From: Candidatus Doudnabacteria bacterium
GTDB taxonomy: Bacteria; Patescibacteriota; Doudnabacteria; UBA920; O2-02-FULL-48-8
Direction: 5' to 3'
Assembly: GCA_016198045.1 (NCBI GenBank)
Contig: JACQJI010000006.1
Location: 1 to 28,851 of the forward strand
Length of the DNA stretch: 28,851 nt
The translations under genes were made by a program, and so were the position numbers. A model generated the notes under the pieces. That model was not told the origin of the DNA. It searched no databases and saw only the letters and a list, made by a program, of their open reading frames with translations. Of the stretch, positions 1 to 8,309 are shown in pieces; within the stretch, counting starts at the first letter, position 1, and each line of letters begins with the position of its first letter.

Positions 1-28
1 CTTTAACGTATTATAACCTCATCAGCTC

Positions 29-517
29 ATGAAAATTTCATTCGTCGTTGCAGTTGCCAAAAACGGTGTAATAGGAAATCGGAATGATTTGCCTTTTTAT
101 ATCCCGGAAGATCTGAAGCACTTTAAAAAAATTACCGACGGACACACAGTGCTTATGGGCCGCAACACTTATAATTCAATCGTTCAAAGACTAGGCAAGC
201 CATTACCGAATAGGCGCAGTGTCGTGATTACTCACCAAACAGATTTTCAAGCACCGCAGGGCGTCTTGGTCTTTCATGATTTAGACTCTGCCCTGAAAGA
301 ATTGGCTAAAGACACGGACGAACTAATGATCGCCGGCGGCGGGCAGATCTTCTCGCAATTAGCCGACAAAGTTGATAAAATATACATGACTCACGTGCAC
401 CGCGACGTCGAAGGGGATGTGATGTTTCCTGATATAGATTTATCTAAATGGAAGAAAGTCAGTGAAGAGCCACACGAAGAATTTACGTGGACGACCTATG
501 AGCGAGCAGTACTGTAA
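29..517 (+). CDS. folA: Dihydrofolate reductase
   Basis: Reduces dihydrofolate to tetrahydrofolate with NADPH in the cytosol, feeding thymidylate, purine and formyl-Met-tRNA synthesis. The 162 residues match the usual family length. Visible motifs are the N-terminal strand and loop (IGNRNDLP), the substrate-binding acid at Asp28 in IPEDLKHFK, the NADPH-binding MGRNTYNSI and the cofactor glycine turn AGGGQIF. The Trp usually found after LP in the Met20 loop is Phe23 here, a mild substitution. It is the first gene of a plus-strand run. Its stop codon lies inside a perfect 28-bp palindrome that separates it from prfB. No clear SD precedes the ATG. A thymidylate synthase partner could lie upstream, outside the window. 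Identity is secure. Confidence 0.95.
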   Translation: MKISFVVAVAKNGVIGNRNDLPFYIPEDLKHFKKITDGHTVLMGRNTYNSIVQRLGKPLPNRRSVVITHQTDFQAPQGVLVFHDLDSALKELAKDTDELMIAGGGQIFSQLADKVDKIYMTHVHRDVEGDVMFPDIDLSKWKKVSEEPHEEFTWTTYERAVL

Positions 518-537
518 TACTGTACAGTATTACAGTA
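510..537. repeat. Perfect 28-bp palindrome between folA and prfB
   Basis: A completely self-complementary sequence with arms beginning TACTGTAATACTGT. It overlaps the last codons and stop of folA and ends 18 bases before the prfB start. It has no U-run after it, so it does not look like a simple terminator. It could be an operator for a dimeric repressor, an RNA processing hairpin or a site that attenuates transcription into prfB. Confidence 0.75.
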
Positions 538-555
538 AGAGGTTTGACTACACTT

Positions 556-1648
556 ATGGACGAACTAATCAAGCAAATTAACGAACTAAAAGATCGGCTC
601 CTTGATCTGAAGGAGCATCTTTGAGCTGGCACAAAAAAAACAAAAGATCCTAGAAATTGAGGACCAAATGGCGAGTCCAAATTTTTGGTCAGATCAACAA
701 AGGACAAAGGAAATTGCCCAAGAATTGGATGCGCTCCGAAACCAGGCTCTAGAATGGGAAAAGCTGGAGAAGGACCTAGACGAGCTTCAAAGCATGGCAG
801 AAATGGCACAAAAAGAAGGAGATAAGGCTTTAGAGAGCGATCTAAAGGCCAAATTTAGCGATCTAAAGGCCCTATTTGAGCATATTCGCTTAAGCACCTT
901 TCTGTCTGGCAAATACGACAAAAATCACGCTTTTTTGTCCATCCATGCCGGGGCCGGGGGCGTGGATGCCCAAGATTGGGCAGAAATGCTTAGGCGGATG
1001 TATTTGCGTTTTGCGGAAAAAGAAAAATTTAAGGCAGCCATCATAGACGAAAGCCGCGGTTTGGAAGCGGGGATTAAAAGCACGGTAATGGAAATTGTGG
1101 GCCCTCACGCGTTTGGCTACCTCAAGGGCGAAGCCGGAGTGCATAGGCTCGTTCGGCTTTCTCCTTTCAATCCCGCGCACACTAGGGAAACTTCGTTCGC
1201 GTTAGTCGAAGTGCTGCCCAGCATTGACCATTCAGAGTACAAGCTAAGCTTAGCCGAAGTCGAGATAGAAGCCAAAACCAGCCGCGGACACGGCGGCCAG
1301 TCGGTCAACACCACTTATTCCGCGATCCGCGCCACGCACAAACCAACCGGAATTACCGTGACCATCCAAAACGAGCGTTCGCAAACCCAAAACAAAGAAC
1401 AAGCTCTAAAAATTTTGGCTGCCAAACTCATGCAACTCGAGGAAGAAAAAAGACAAGCAGAAAAACTTAAAATTCGAGGCGAGTTCAAAAGCGCGGAATG
1501 GGGCAACCAAATCAGATCATACGTCTTACATCCCTATAAACTGGTCAAAGACCACCGCACTAACTATGAAATCTCGGATGCCGAAGCGGTATTGGACGGC
1601 AATCTGGAGGGGTTGATTAAGGCTTATTTAGAATACGCTCGAAAGTAA
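556..1648 (+). CDS. prfB: Peptide chain release factor 2 (programmed +1 frameshift)
   Basis: RF2 recognises UGA and UAA in the ribosomal A site and triggers peptidyl-tRNA hydrolysis. The gene is split over two frames. A 22-codon zero frame from ATG 556 ends at TGA 622-624, and the body reads on in the +1 frame from 623 to the TAA at 1646-1648. Skipping base 622 gives about 363 residues, the normal RF2 size. The stop-recognition tripeptide SPF is seen in RLVRLSPFNPAH and the catalytic GGQ in SRGHGGQSVN. An open frame from ATG 668 alone would lose the first 37 residues, so 556 is the better start. The patatin-like gene abuts directly downstream with no spacer, suggesting coupled translation. 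Confidence 0.95.
610..624 (+). promoter_or_regulatory. prfB autoregulatory +1 frameshift site
   Basis: The bases read AAGGAG CAT CTT TGA: an internal SD-like AAGGAG, a three-base spacer, the slippery CTT and an in-frame TGA. Order and spacing match the classical bacterial prfB site. When RF2 is scarce the ribosome slips from CTT to TTT and continues in the +1 frame, so RF2 controls its own level. The base after TGA is G, where the Escherichia coli site has C. Confidence 0.95.
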
Positions 1649-2458
1649 ATGCACCAAGTATTAGGCCACTTGCTTGCCAGACAAAATAAGCAGGTCCCGA
1701 TAGATGATGGACGCAAAGTCGTCCTTGTTTTGTATGGCGGCAGCATGACTTGCGTAAGAACTGTCGCGGTCATGCAAGTCCTTCAGGAACTGAAGCTGAC
1801 CAGTGCGTTCGACGAAATCTATGCCATCTCCGGCAGTTTCCCAATAGCTTCGTATTTTCTAAGCGGCCAGAGCGACAGAGCTGAAAGTATTTTTTTGGAG
1901 AACCTCTCAGGCGGCAGATTCATCAGCCTCAAAAGGTTCTGGCAGGTGTTTGACACCGATTACTTATTGCAGGTCTTCCGGGATAAATTCCCAGTTGACC
2001 TTTCTTTGCTTCGGCAAAGCAATACCAGGCTTTTTCTCGCAGCCCATAATCTTAGCAGCAAAAAAATTGAATACCTCAATCTGCGCGATTATTTGGACAA
2101 AGATCACTATAAATTACTGGAAATTTCCGCCACTCCTGACTACTTCAGCCCTGGAACAATCAGCCTAAACGGCAGCCAGTACAAAGACGTGCCATTTCGA
2201 AATTTCACTCACAAAAACCACTTTGCCCAGGCTGGCAATTCAGCCGCGACTGACATTTTGGTAGTGTTTAACTACGCCAGGCAGCGCAAAAAAGTTTTTT
2301 CCGAAGCTACCCCCGACAACACGTTTGTCCTCGCGCCAGACCCCAAATGGCATCTCAGCCGCTTCGAAACCAGGATAGAGAAGCTGAAAGAGCAGCATAG
2401 GCTTATGAAAGATTACGCACGCCAAATTTTATCTGGTATAATCAACTCGGATGATTAA
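1649..2458 (+). CDS. Patatin-like phospholipase family protein with degenerate motifs
   Basis: 269 residues, probably an acyl hydrolase of the patatin / YjjU type. The N-terminal strand VVLVLYGGSM corresponds to the glycine-rich oxyanion loop, but the usual GGGxRG reads GGSMTC. The nucleophile elbow normally written GxSxG reads AISGS (Ser61). The catalytic Asp of the usual YxDGG motif aligns with Asp180 in GSQYKDVPF, where the two glycines are replaced by Val-Pro. The Ser-Asp dyad may therefore survive while the glycines around it do not, so activity is uncertain. The start directly follows the prfB stop, and the last eight bases overlap ftsE. The C-terminal 35 residues are basic and helical. 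No signal peptide is seen. Confidence 0.65.
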   Translation: MHQVLGHLLARQNKQVPIDDGRKVVLVLYGGSMTCVRTVAVMQVLQELKLTSAFDEIYAISGSFPIASYFLSGQSDRAESIFLENLSGGRFISLKRFWQVFDTDYLLQVFRDKFPVDLSLLRQSNTRLFLAAHNLSSKKIEYLNLRDYLDKDHYKLLEISATPDYFSPGTISLNGSQYKDVPFRNFTHKNHFAQAGNSAATDILVVFNYARQRKKVFSEATPDNTFVLAPDPKWHLSRFETRIEKLKEQHRLMKDYARQILSGIINSDD

Positions 2459-3128
2459 ATTTGATAACGTCACAAAAACGTACGGAAATGTCACGGCGCT
2501 CAAAGACCTAACCTTGGAAATACACAAGGGCGAGTTTGTTTCACTGGTGGGGCAGTCGGGCGCTGGCAAATCAACTCTGATTCGCCTGATTATCGGCGAG
2601 GAGCGGCCGGATACGGGCAGGATCCTCATTGACGATATAGACGTGGCTCATATCCGCCGCGCGGACATCCCTTATTTGCGCCGGAAAATCGGCGTGGTTT
2701 TTCAAGATATCAAACTCCTGCCCAACCGCACGGCTTATGAAAACGTCGCTTTTGCCATGGAAGTGGCGGAAGACAAAAACCCCACCGTCAAAAGAGAAGT
2801 GCCAAAAATCCTCGAACTGGTGGGCTTAGCCGAAAAAGCCGATTCTTTCCCGAACGAAATGTCAGGGGGAGAAAAGCAAAGAGTGGCTATCGCCCGCGCG
2901 TTGGCCCATAAGCCAGTTTTGCTGCTGGCGGACGAGCCCACGGGAAACTTGGACTCCATCAACGCCTGGGATATCATCCAACTTCTGATCAAAATCAACA
3001 AAACCGGCACTACCGTCATCCTGGCCACGCACGCCAAGGATTTGGTCAACAGCATCAAAAAACGCGTAGTGACCATCGAAAAAGGCCAAATAGTTTACGA
3101 CCAGGAGAAGGGGAAGTACGTTTTGTGA
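2451..3128 (+). CDS. ftsE: Cell division ABC transporter ATPase FtsE
   Basis: Cytosolic ATPase of the FtsEX complex, which drives FtsX to activate peptidoglycan hydrolases at the septum. The 225 residues are the usual size. In order: Walker A GQSGAGKST, Q-loop VVFQDIKLLP, signature MSGGEKQRVAIARAL, Walker B LLLADEPTGNLD and the switch histidine in ATHAKDLV. DIKLLPNRTAYENVAF after the Q-loop is typical of FtsE rather than other MacB-like ATPases. It overlaps the preceding gene by eight bases and is followed by ftsX after an 86-bp repeat-rich spacer. It ends in TGA, evidence that TGA is a stop in this organism. Confidence 0.93.
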   Translation: MIKFDNVTKTYGNVTALKDLTLEIHKGEFVSLVGQSGAGKSTLIRLIIGEERPDTGRILIDDIDVAHIRRADIPYLRRKIGVVFQDIKLLPNRTAYENVAFAMEVAEDKNPTVKREVPKILELVGLAEKADSFPNEMSGGEKQRVAIARALAHKPVLLLADEPTGNLDSINAWDIIQLLIKINKTGTTVILATHAKDLVNSIKKRVVTIEKGQIVYDQEKGKYVL

Positions 3129-3214
3129 GTTGAAAGTTTATAAAGTTCTAAGTTCGTAAAGTAGAGCATATCGCTAACTTTATAACTTAGAACTCAGAAC
3201 TTAGAACTAACCTT
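3129..3214. repeat. AT-rich fuzzy repeat spacer between ftsE and ftsX
   Basis: Several copies of a word close to ACTTAGAAC, in both orientations. GTTCTAAGTTCGTAAAGT at 3145-3162 pairs with the complement-bearing arm at 3177-3193 (one bulge), and a further CTTAGAAC copy follows before the ftsX ATG. No SD precedes ftsX. Related AT-rich words appear elsewhere in the window. Confidence 0.7.
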
Positions 3215-4135
3215 ATGAATCTCGTCACGCTCAACAGACTCATCAAATCCGGCATCACCAATTTTCTTAGAAACATTGGCGTTTCGATCTCGGCCACGTC
3301 TGTGATGGTGATTACTTTATTCATCATCTCCACGGTTTTGGTCCTATATAACCTGACTGATCTTTCGTTGGACAACGCCAAGGATCGTGTCGGGGTTTCG
3401 GTCTATTTCAAAGATTCCACTAACGCGGACGAGATTACCAAAGTTCGATCCGAACTCGAAGCTTTTCCGGGCGTCAAAAGCGTCATTTTCACAAGCAAAG
3501 AACAAGCCCGCGACCGTTATATCGAACGGAATAAAAATCGGCCGGATCGCCTGCGAGCGCTTGCTGAATTGGACAATGACACTGATCCGTTCCCAAATTC
3601 TTTGGCAATCACAGCCGCAGAGTTTGCCAACTACGAAGCGATCGTGACTTATCTGGGCAGCGACCGGTTTGGCCCGTACCTCGAAGATGATGGAATTAGG
3701 GATAACCGCAAAGTAATCGATAGGCTTTCGCAACTAAGTACCATGATCAGACAATTCGGCGTACTTTTGACTATTGTTTTCATCGCCGTCACCATCATGG
3801 TTATGTTCAATACCATCCGTTTGGCCATCTACAATCGCCGCGAAGAAGTGGAGATTATGCGCTTGGTGGGCGCTACAAACTCATACATCCGCTGGCCGTT
3901 TTTCATCGAAGGGTTAATTTACGCAATCCTGGCAACCCTGATTACTTCTGTGGTTATGTTCGGCCTGCTGTCTCTGGCTTCGGCAAAAATCGAGGAATTT
4001 TTGGACCTGCAAAACTTCGGCGGCAGCCTGGTGCGCGGTTTGTTTCTCAATCTGTTCGTCATCAACCTGCTTTCCAGCATCACGATTGGCATAGTCTCCA
4101 GCAGTATTGCCATAAGAAGGTATTTGAGGATATAA
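3215..4135 (+). CDS. ftsX: Cell division protein FtsX
   Basis: Integral membrane partner of FtsE. The 306 residues show the FtsX plan: a short cytosolic N-terminus, TM1 at about 22-46 (SISATSVMVITLFIISTVLV), an extracellular domain of about 130 residues, then three more segments at about 178-200, 225-250 and 275-298. The conserved cytosolic loop RREEVEIMRLVGATN between TM2 and TM3 is clear. The extracellular part is expected to contact a coiled-coil peptidoglycan hydrolase. The only candidate in this window is the M23 protein at 11457-12758, in another operon. rplI starts six bases after the stop. Confidence 0.92.
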   Translation: MNLVTLNRLIKSGITNFLRNIGVSISATSVMVITLFIISTVLVLYNLTDLSLDNAKDRVGVSVYFKDSTNADEITKVRSELEAFPGVKSVIFTSKEQARDRYIERNKNRPDRLRALAELDNDTDPFPNSLAITAAEFANYEAIVTYLGSDRFGPYLEDDGIRDNRKVIDRLSQLSTMIRQFGVLLTIVFIAVTIMVMFNTIRLAIYNRREEVEIMRLVGATNSYIRWPFFIEGLIYAILATLITSVVMFGLLSLASAKIEEFLDLQNFGGSLVRGLFLNLFVINLLSSITIGIVSSSIAIRRYLRI

Positions 4136-4140
4136 TTGCT

Positions 4141-4584
4141 ATGAAAGTCATTCTCAGCAAAGATGTTTCTTCCTTGGGTCGGGCAGGCGAAGTCAAAGAA
4201 GTCAGCAACGGTTATGCCAGAAATTTTTTGCTCCCCAAGCACTTGGCCCTCCCCGCAACTACGGATCTGCTGCTCAAAGTCCAAAAAGAGCAGGATGAAC
4301 TCCAGCGAAAAATTGCGAAGCATAAGCAGGAATTGGAAGCTTTGAAATCCAAACTGGCAAATAAAACCATTGCTTTGCAGACAAAAGCTTCGGGACAAAC
4401 GCTCTTTGCAGCTTTGCATGAATCAGATATCATTAAGGCAATAGAGCAAAAAACAAAGATTTCGCTTAAACCAGAACAGGTCCATCTGCCGGAGCCAATA
4501 AAAAAACTGGGAACCTTTGAGATCACCCTCAAGCTGGCGGACGATATTTCTGCTAAAATTAAGCTTGAGGTTATGCCCTTGTAA
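4141..4584 (+). CDS. rplI: 50S ribosomal protein L9
   Basis: 147 residues, normal L9 length. The N-terminal rRNA-binding domain signature is present (MKVILSKDVSSLGRAGEVK followed by VSNGYARNFLLPK), then a long charged connecting helix (about 50-78) and the C-terminal domain. It sits five bases after ftsX, and pyrG starts four bases after its stop. L9 is often dispensable and is missing from some Patescibacteria, so its presence helps place the lineage. Confidence 0.95.
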   Translation: MKVILSKDVSSLGRAGEVKEVSNGYARNFLLPKHLALPATTDLLLKVQKEQDELQRKIAKHKQELEALKSKLANKTIALQTKASGQTLFAALHESDIIKAIEQKTKISLKPEQVHLPEPIKKLGTFEITLKLADDISAKIKLEVMPL

Positions 4585-4588
4585 CTTT

Positions 4589-6232
4589 ATGCTCCAATCA
4601 AGAAAAACCGCGAAAAAATCAGTGAAATATATCTTTGTTTCCGGTGGCGTCATTTCGGGTCTAGGTAAAGGAATTACAACCGCGTCAATTGCGGCTATTT
4701 TAAAAAGCAAAGGCTACGCCGTGTCTCCGGTGAAAATTGACATGTACCTAAACCAAGACGCCGGCACCATTCGCCCGCAAGAGCACGGCGAAGTGTTTGT
4801 GACCGACGACGGGATGGAGACCGACCAGGACCTCGGCCATTACGAAAGATTTTTGGACGTCAATCTTTCTAGAAGCAACTATATCACTACTGGCCAAGTC
4901 TATTCCCATGTACTCAAAAAAGAACGCTCCTTTGAATACGACGGCGAAGATGTGGAAGCTATCCCGCACATCACCGATGAAATTATCAGCCGCATCAAAG
5001 CCGCCGGCAAAAACGCGGACATTGTTCTCATAGAGCTGGGCGGCACTGTGGGCGAATACCAAAACGCCATCTTTTTCGAGGCTTCGCGAATCATGAAGCT
5101 TAGAACCCCGCAAAACGTCATCCAAATCCACGTGGCCTATCTGCCGATTCCGGGCAATATCGGGGAAATGAAATCCAAACCAGTACAGCAATCAGTCAGG
5201 CTTCTCAACTCCATGGGGATCGAGCCTGACTTTATTGTGGCCCGCTCCGAAAAAATCGTGGACGACCGCCGGAAAGAGCGAATCGCGCTTTTCTGCAACG
5301 TCAAAAAGGAAGATGTGATTGCCAATCCGGACGTGGGAAGCATCTACGAAGTGCCGCTGGTCATGCAGCATCAGAAATTCGGCGAGAAAATTCTAGAGCG
5401 ATTGGGTTTGCCTGGCGGCAAAAAAGATTTGAGGCAATGGAAAAAGCTGACCAAAACGATCAAGGACGTTAAAAAAGAAGTCAAACTCGCGGTGGTAGGC
5501 AAATACTTCAGCACTGGCGACTATCACTTATCTGATGTCTATGTCTCCATAATCGAAGCGCTCAAGGCCGCGGCCTGGAGCAATAAGGTCAAGCCCAAAC
5601 TGGTCTGGTTTGATTCGGAAAAGTTGGAAAAAACCGGCACCGACGTGCTCAAGGGTTTTGACGGCATTGTCATCACGCCGGGATTCGGCAAAAGGGGAGT
5701 GGAAGGGCTGATTGCTGCCATTACTTTTGCCCGCACAAAAAAAATTCCGTATCTGGGGCTTTGCTACGGCATGCAGATGGCCACGATTGAATTCGCCAGA
5801 AACGTTTTGGGACTTAAGGGCGCTCACACTACGGAAGTTGATCCCAAGACTGCGCATCCGGTAATCCATCTTATGCCTGAGCAGGAAAAGAAACTATTAA
5901 AGAAAGACTATGGCGCGTCAATGAGGTTAGGGGCGTGGCCTTGCACTCTCAAAGACGGATCAAGAGCGCTGCAGGCGTATGGACAGAAGAAAATCTTTGA
6001 GCGCCACCGCCATCGCTATGAGTTCAACAACAAATACCGCAAACAGTACGAAGCCAAAGGCTTTGTCTTTTCCGGCACCACCCCCGATGGCTTGCTGGTG
6101 GAAATCATTGAACTGAAAGACCATCCGTTCTTCGTGGGCACCCAGTTCCACCCCGAGTTCAAATCGCGGCCGCTCAATCCAGGCCCGCTGTTCCGAGAGT
6201 TTGTTAATGCTGCGATAAAGAACAAAAAATAA
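4589..6232 (+). CDS. pyrG: CTP synthase
   Basis: Makes CTP from UTP, ATP and glutamine. From the ATG at 4589 the protein is 547 residues, the family norm. An upstream in-frame start would overlap rplI and add 24 unrelated residues, so it is rejected. The synthetase domain has the P-loop SGGVISGLGKGITTAS and the ETDQDLGHYERF motif. The segment usually KxDPYxNxDPGTM reads KIDMYLNQDAGTI, an unusual substitution at a conserved loop. The C-terminal glutamine amidotransferase has the nucleophile Cys392 in GLCYGMQ and the His-Glu pair in GTQFHPEFKSRP. It is the last gene of the plus-strand run. Confidence 0.95.
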   Translation: MLQSRKTAKKSVKYIFVSGGVISGLGKGITTASIAAILKSKGYAVSPVKIDMYLNQDAGTIRPQEHGEVFVTDDGMETDQDLGHYERFLDVNLSRSNYITTGQVYSHVLKKERSFEYDGEDVEAIPHITDEIISRIKAAGKNADIVLIELGGTVGEYQNAIFFEASRIMKLRTPQNVIQIHVAYLPIPGNIGEMKSKPVQQSVRLLNSMGIEPDFIVARSEKIVDDRRKERIALFCNVKKEDVIANPDVGSIYEVPLVMQHQKFGEKILERLGLPGGKKDLRQWKKLTKTIKDVKKEVKLAVVGKYFSTGDYHLSDVYVSIIEALKAAAWSNKVKPKLVWFDSEKLEKTGTDVLKGFDGIVITPGFGKRGVEGLIAAITFARTKKIPYLGLCYGMQMATIEFARNVLGLKGAHTTEVDPKTAHPVIHLMPEQEKKLLKKDYGASMRLGAWPCTLKDGSRALQAYGQKKIFERHRHRYEFNNKYRKQYEAKGFVFSGTTPDGLLVEIIELKDHPFFVGTQFHPEFKSRPLNPGPLFREFVNAAIKNKK

Positions 6233-6554
6233 ATATTATAAATAAATACTATATTCGTGCTATATCTAGATATAGCATTCCAAGGTTAATACATTAGTTG
6301 AACATTTACTATCGCCATAGCTATCGCGATAGTATTTGCTCAATACGGTAATCTCAAAAAATGGTCTAGAGATCTAAGGCGGTTTTTTTATTGTTATCTG
6401 CTTTCGCGGATTTGGTCGTAGGAGTGGCGGAGCACCGCTCCAACCGCTAACAAGAACAAAATCAGCAACACGACCCAGCCTTAGCAAGAGTTCATTCGGA
6501 CTTATAAAAGGCGACCGCTAATTATAGAGCCGAAATCAAATTCCTGAAACGACT
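6233..6554. repeat. Gene-free spacer of palindromes between pyrG and rpmA
   Basis: No convincing reading frame. It holds a perfect 20-bp palindrome (6258-6277, TGCTATATCTAGATATAGCA), a possible enclosing stem AAATACTAT (6244-6252) with ATAGTATTT (6329-6337), and an alternative hairpin ACTATCGC (6308-6315) with GCGATAGT (6326-6333). Further on are a run GGCGGTTTTTTT near 6380 and a stem-loop GGAGTGGCG / CACCGCTCC near 6421-6441. The 18 bases TATATTCGTGCTATATCT at 6250-6267 recur exactly, inverted, at 28603-28620. A small RNA is possible but not demonstrated. Confidence 0.5.
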
Positions 6555-6580
6555 CAAAACCGCCCCTCTCGAGGCGGTTA
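6555..6580 (-). terminator. Rho-independent terminator after rpmA
   Basis: On the minus strand a hairpin AACCGCC / GGCGGTT with an eight-base loop is followed by TTTTGA, 12 bases beyond the rpmA stop. Confidence 0.7.
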
Positions 6581-6591
6581 TCTTCTTAAAA

Positions 6592-6873
6592 TTATTTTTG
6601 TGGTTCCACGTGTACGAATTTCCGCAGATGCAGCTGGCCGTCAAAGCCGCGGACTTTTTTGGCAGTAAACTTAACCACGCCATCTGCCACAGCATACAGC
6701 GAATCATCACCGCCGCGCCGGACGTTTTTGCCCGGATGCCACTTGGTGCCGCGCTGTTTGATGACAATGTTACCGACTTTGGCAGTTTGCCCGCCAAACA
6801 GCTTAACCCCAAGCCTTTTAGCTTGAGAGTCGCGTCCTAATGCTGTACTGCCTCCGGCTTTTTTATGAGCCAT
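6592..6873 (-). CDS. rpmA: 50S ribosomal protein L27
   Basis: 93 residues. The mature N-terminus MAHKKAGGSTALGRDSQAKR reaches toward the peptidyl-transferase centre, and the body KRLGVKLFGGQ, GTKWHPGKNVRRGGDDSLYA is typical. There is no cleavable N-terminal extension of the kind seen in Firmicutes L27. The usual neighbour rplU (L21) is absent. Instead the Trm11-like methyltransferase gene lies 56 bp upstream, separated by AT-rich fuzzy repeats. A terminator follows. Confidence 0.95.
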   Translation of the reverse strand: MAHKKAGGSTALGRDSQAKRLGVKLFGGQTAKVGNIVIKQRGTKWHPGKNVRRGGDDSLYAVADGVVKFTAKKVRGFDGQLHLRKFVHVEPQK

Positions 6874-7030
6874 ATTATTGCTTTAGCTAATTCTTGAGAA
6901 ATTTCTAATATCTAATTTCTAAACAATATCTAAATTGAAATGTCCGAATGTTCTAAACTTCCGTTTTGAATTTTTGAATTTTGGTCATTTGAAATTGTTT
7001 CGGATTTCGAATTTAGTGCTTCGAATTTTT
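6874..7030. repeat. AT-rich fuzzy repeat spanning the rpmA leader and the end of the methyltransferase gene
   Basis: Repeated words such as TTCTAATATCTAATTTCTAA and TTTGAATTTTTGAATTTTGG run from the 56-bp spacer into the last roughly 33 codons of the upstream methyltransferase gene. There they encode a low-complexity tail (SKSETISNDQNSK). The repeat has apparently been read through into a coding extension. Confidence 0.6.
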
Positions 7031-8309
7031 GCTCGGGTTCTCCGAACTGGAATATAATAATCTCTCGCGCCACCACTTGATCCTTGCGGTCATAGACTAC
7101 TGATTTTCGTTCGGTGACTTTCAAAAACTTATACTTTTTCGTCAGCTCCGCAGGAATCGGATCCAGCACAGTATAGCCGTTACTGAGCGCAAAGTCAACG
7201 TTATCGATATAGACATAATCGGAAGCGCTGACTTTATATGCTGGCAGGCAAATCACCACCCTGTGACCCTGAGGCAGGAATTTTTTGAACTCCACAAATG
7301 CTTGGCCGTAAAGCTTGCTTAAAGCCTTAAAATTTGCGTTCATTTCGCTTTTCTTCGGTACCTTGGTGTAGATTGGCCCCAGGGTGCCTTCAGTCACTAT
7401 GGCGGCAATTTGAAAGTGGGGGAGTTGCAGGGAAATTTCTGTGGCGTCCGAGAGAAACAGTTTATACCTGCCCAGCGCCACATGGTAGCGGTTGCGAAAC
7501 CACTCTAAATTCTTTTCGCTGTTGTAGATCGCTTTTTGATCCAAGTCTGAGCCAATCGCGCGGTAACCTAGCAAAATCGCTTCCTGCAATATAGTGCCAG
7601 AACCGCAGAATGGATCCAAGATATAATCAAGCGGCATAAGCTTGCCGGCCAAGTTGATCATGCTTTGGGCCACCTTGGGCGGGATCATGCCCGCTTTTTC
7701 ATCCCGTGCCGGCCGCTGGTAGTCTCTCCTGCCGTAGTCCTCATAATTTTGAACGGACAGGGTTTTGCCCACAAACACTCTTTGGGTGCCGGAAATTACC
7801 ACTATTTCCGCGCCCTTAGCAAGCAGCTGATTTTCGTTGACCTGGACTGAAGTCAGCGCCATGGCCGGAAATTGGGGAAGAACAGCGCGCACGCTTACCG
7901 CTTCCTCTTGCAGAATTTTTTTGATCAAAAAAGCTATCCGGGTCGATTCCTCTCTAAATCTTACAGCCGGGTCCAGCGAATAGATAGAAACTCCGAACTG
8001 GCGCTTACCCGAATATTCGCCAAAATAGTCGGTTTTTATCCGCTTAAAATTAAAGTAATTGACCAAGGCATTCGACGGATACTCTTTGCCTTTCTTTTGA
8101 AAACTGTCCAGAAGTCGTATAATCTTAATAACGCCTCCCAGCTGGGGCTGGAGCTTGAGCGCATCTACGGCTTGCTCAAGCTCCAAAACTACCACTTCCG
8201 GCGCGCAAGCCATGACTTTATAGCCAATGCCCAGATTATTGAGTTTCAGCAGCAGCTCGGCCAAGGACAAAGTGTATACCCGGCCGAGTATGAAAGCGTA
8301 ACGGTTCAT
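6930..8309 (-). CDS. Trm11-like RNA (guanine-N2) methyltransferase
   Basis: 459 residues, SAM-dependent. The N-terminal 170 or so residues resemble the ferredoxin-like / THUMP region of tRNA G10 methyltransferases. The Rossmann domain follows: PPKVAQSMINLAG, then motif I LDPFCGSGTILQEAILLG and the acidic GSDLD. The catalytic motif IV, normally (D/N)PP(Y/F), reads VTEGTLGP, so either the target or the chemistry differs from the standard G10 enzyme. The last 33 residues are low complexity and come from a fuzzy DNA repeat. It is divergent from the sunset-domain gene with only 42 bp between them, and upstream of rpmA on the same strand. A role in tRNA modification is inferred. Confidence 0.75.
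   Translation of the reverse strand: MNRYAFILGRVYTLSLAELLLKLNNLGIGYKVMACAPEVVVLELEQAVDALKLQPQLGGVIKIIRLLDSFQKKGKEYPSNALVNYFNFKRIKTDYFGEYSGKRQFGVSIYSLDPAVRFREESTRIAFLIKKILQEEAVSVRAVLPQFPAMALTSVQVNENQLLAKGAEIVVISGTQRVFVGKTLSVQNYEDYGRRDYQRPARDEKAGMIPPKVAQSMINLAGKLMPLDYILDPFCGSGTILQEAILLGYRAIGSDLDQKAIYNSEKNLEWFRNRYHVALGRYKLFLSDATEISLQLPHFQIAAIVTEGTLGPIYTKVPKKSEMNANFKALSKLYGQAFVEFKKFLPQGHRVVICLPAYKVSASDYVYIDNVDFALSNGYTVLDPIPAELTKKYKFLKVTERKSVVYDRKDQVVAREIIIFQFGEPEQKFEALNSKSETISNDQNSKIQNGSLEHSDISI

Noticed and set aside
556..624. prfB as a pseudogene broken by TGA at 622
   Set aside because: The TGA is in the exact programmed frameshift context, and the total length after slipping is normal.
622..624. 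Recoding of TGA as glycine or tryptophan, as in some candidate phyla
   Set aside because: ftsE, def and gltX end in TGA at the expected lengths, and RF2 is encoded.
4517..4588. Upstream start for pyrG within rplI
   Set aside because: The 24 added residues are the out-of-frame reading of rplI; ATG 4589 gives the normal protein.
6355..6392. Terminator for a small RNA at the GGCGGTTTTTTT run
   Set aside because: No matching upstream arm gives a convincing stem, so no RNA gene is called.
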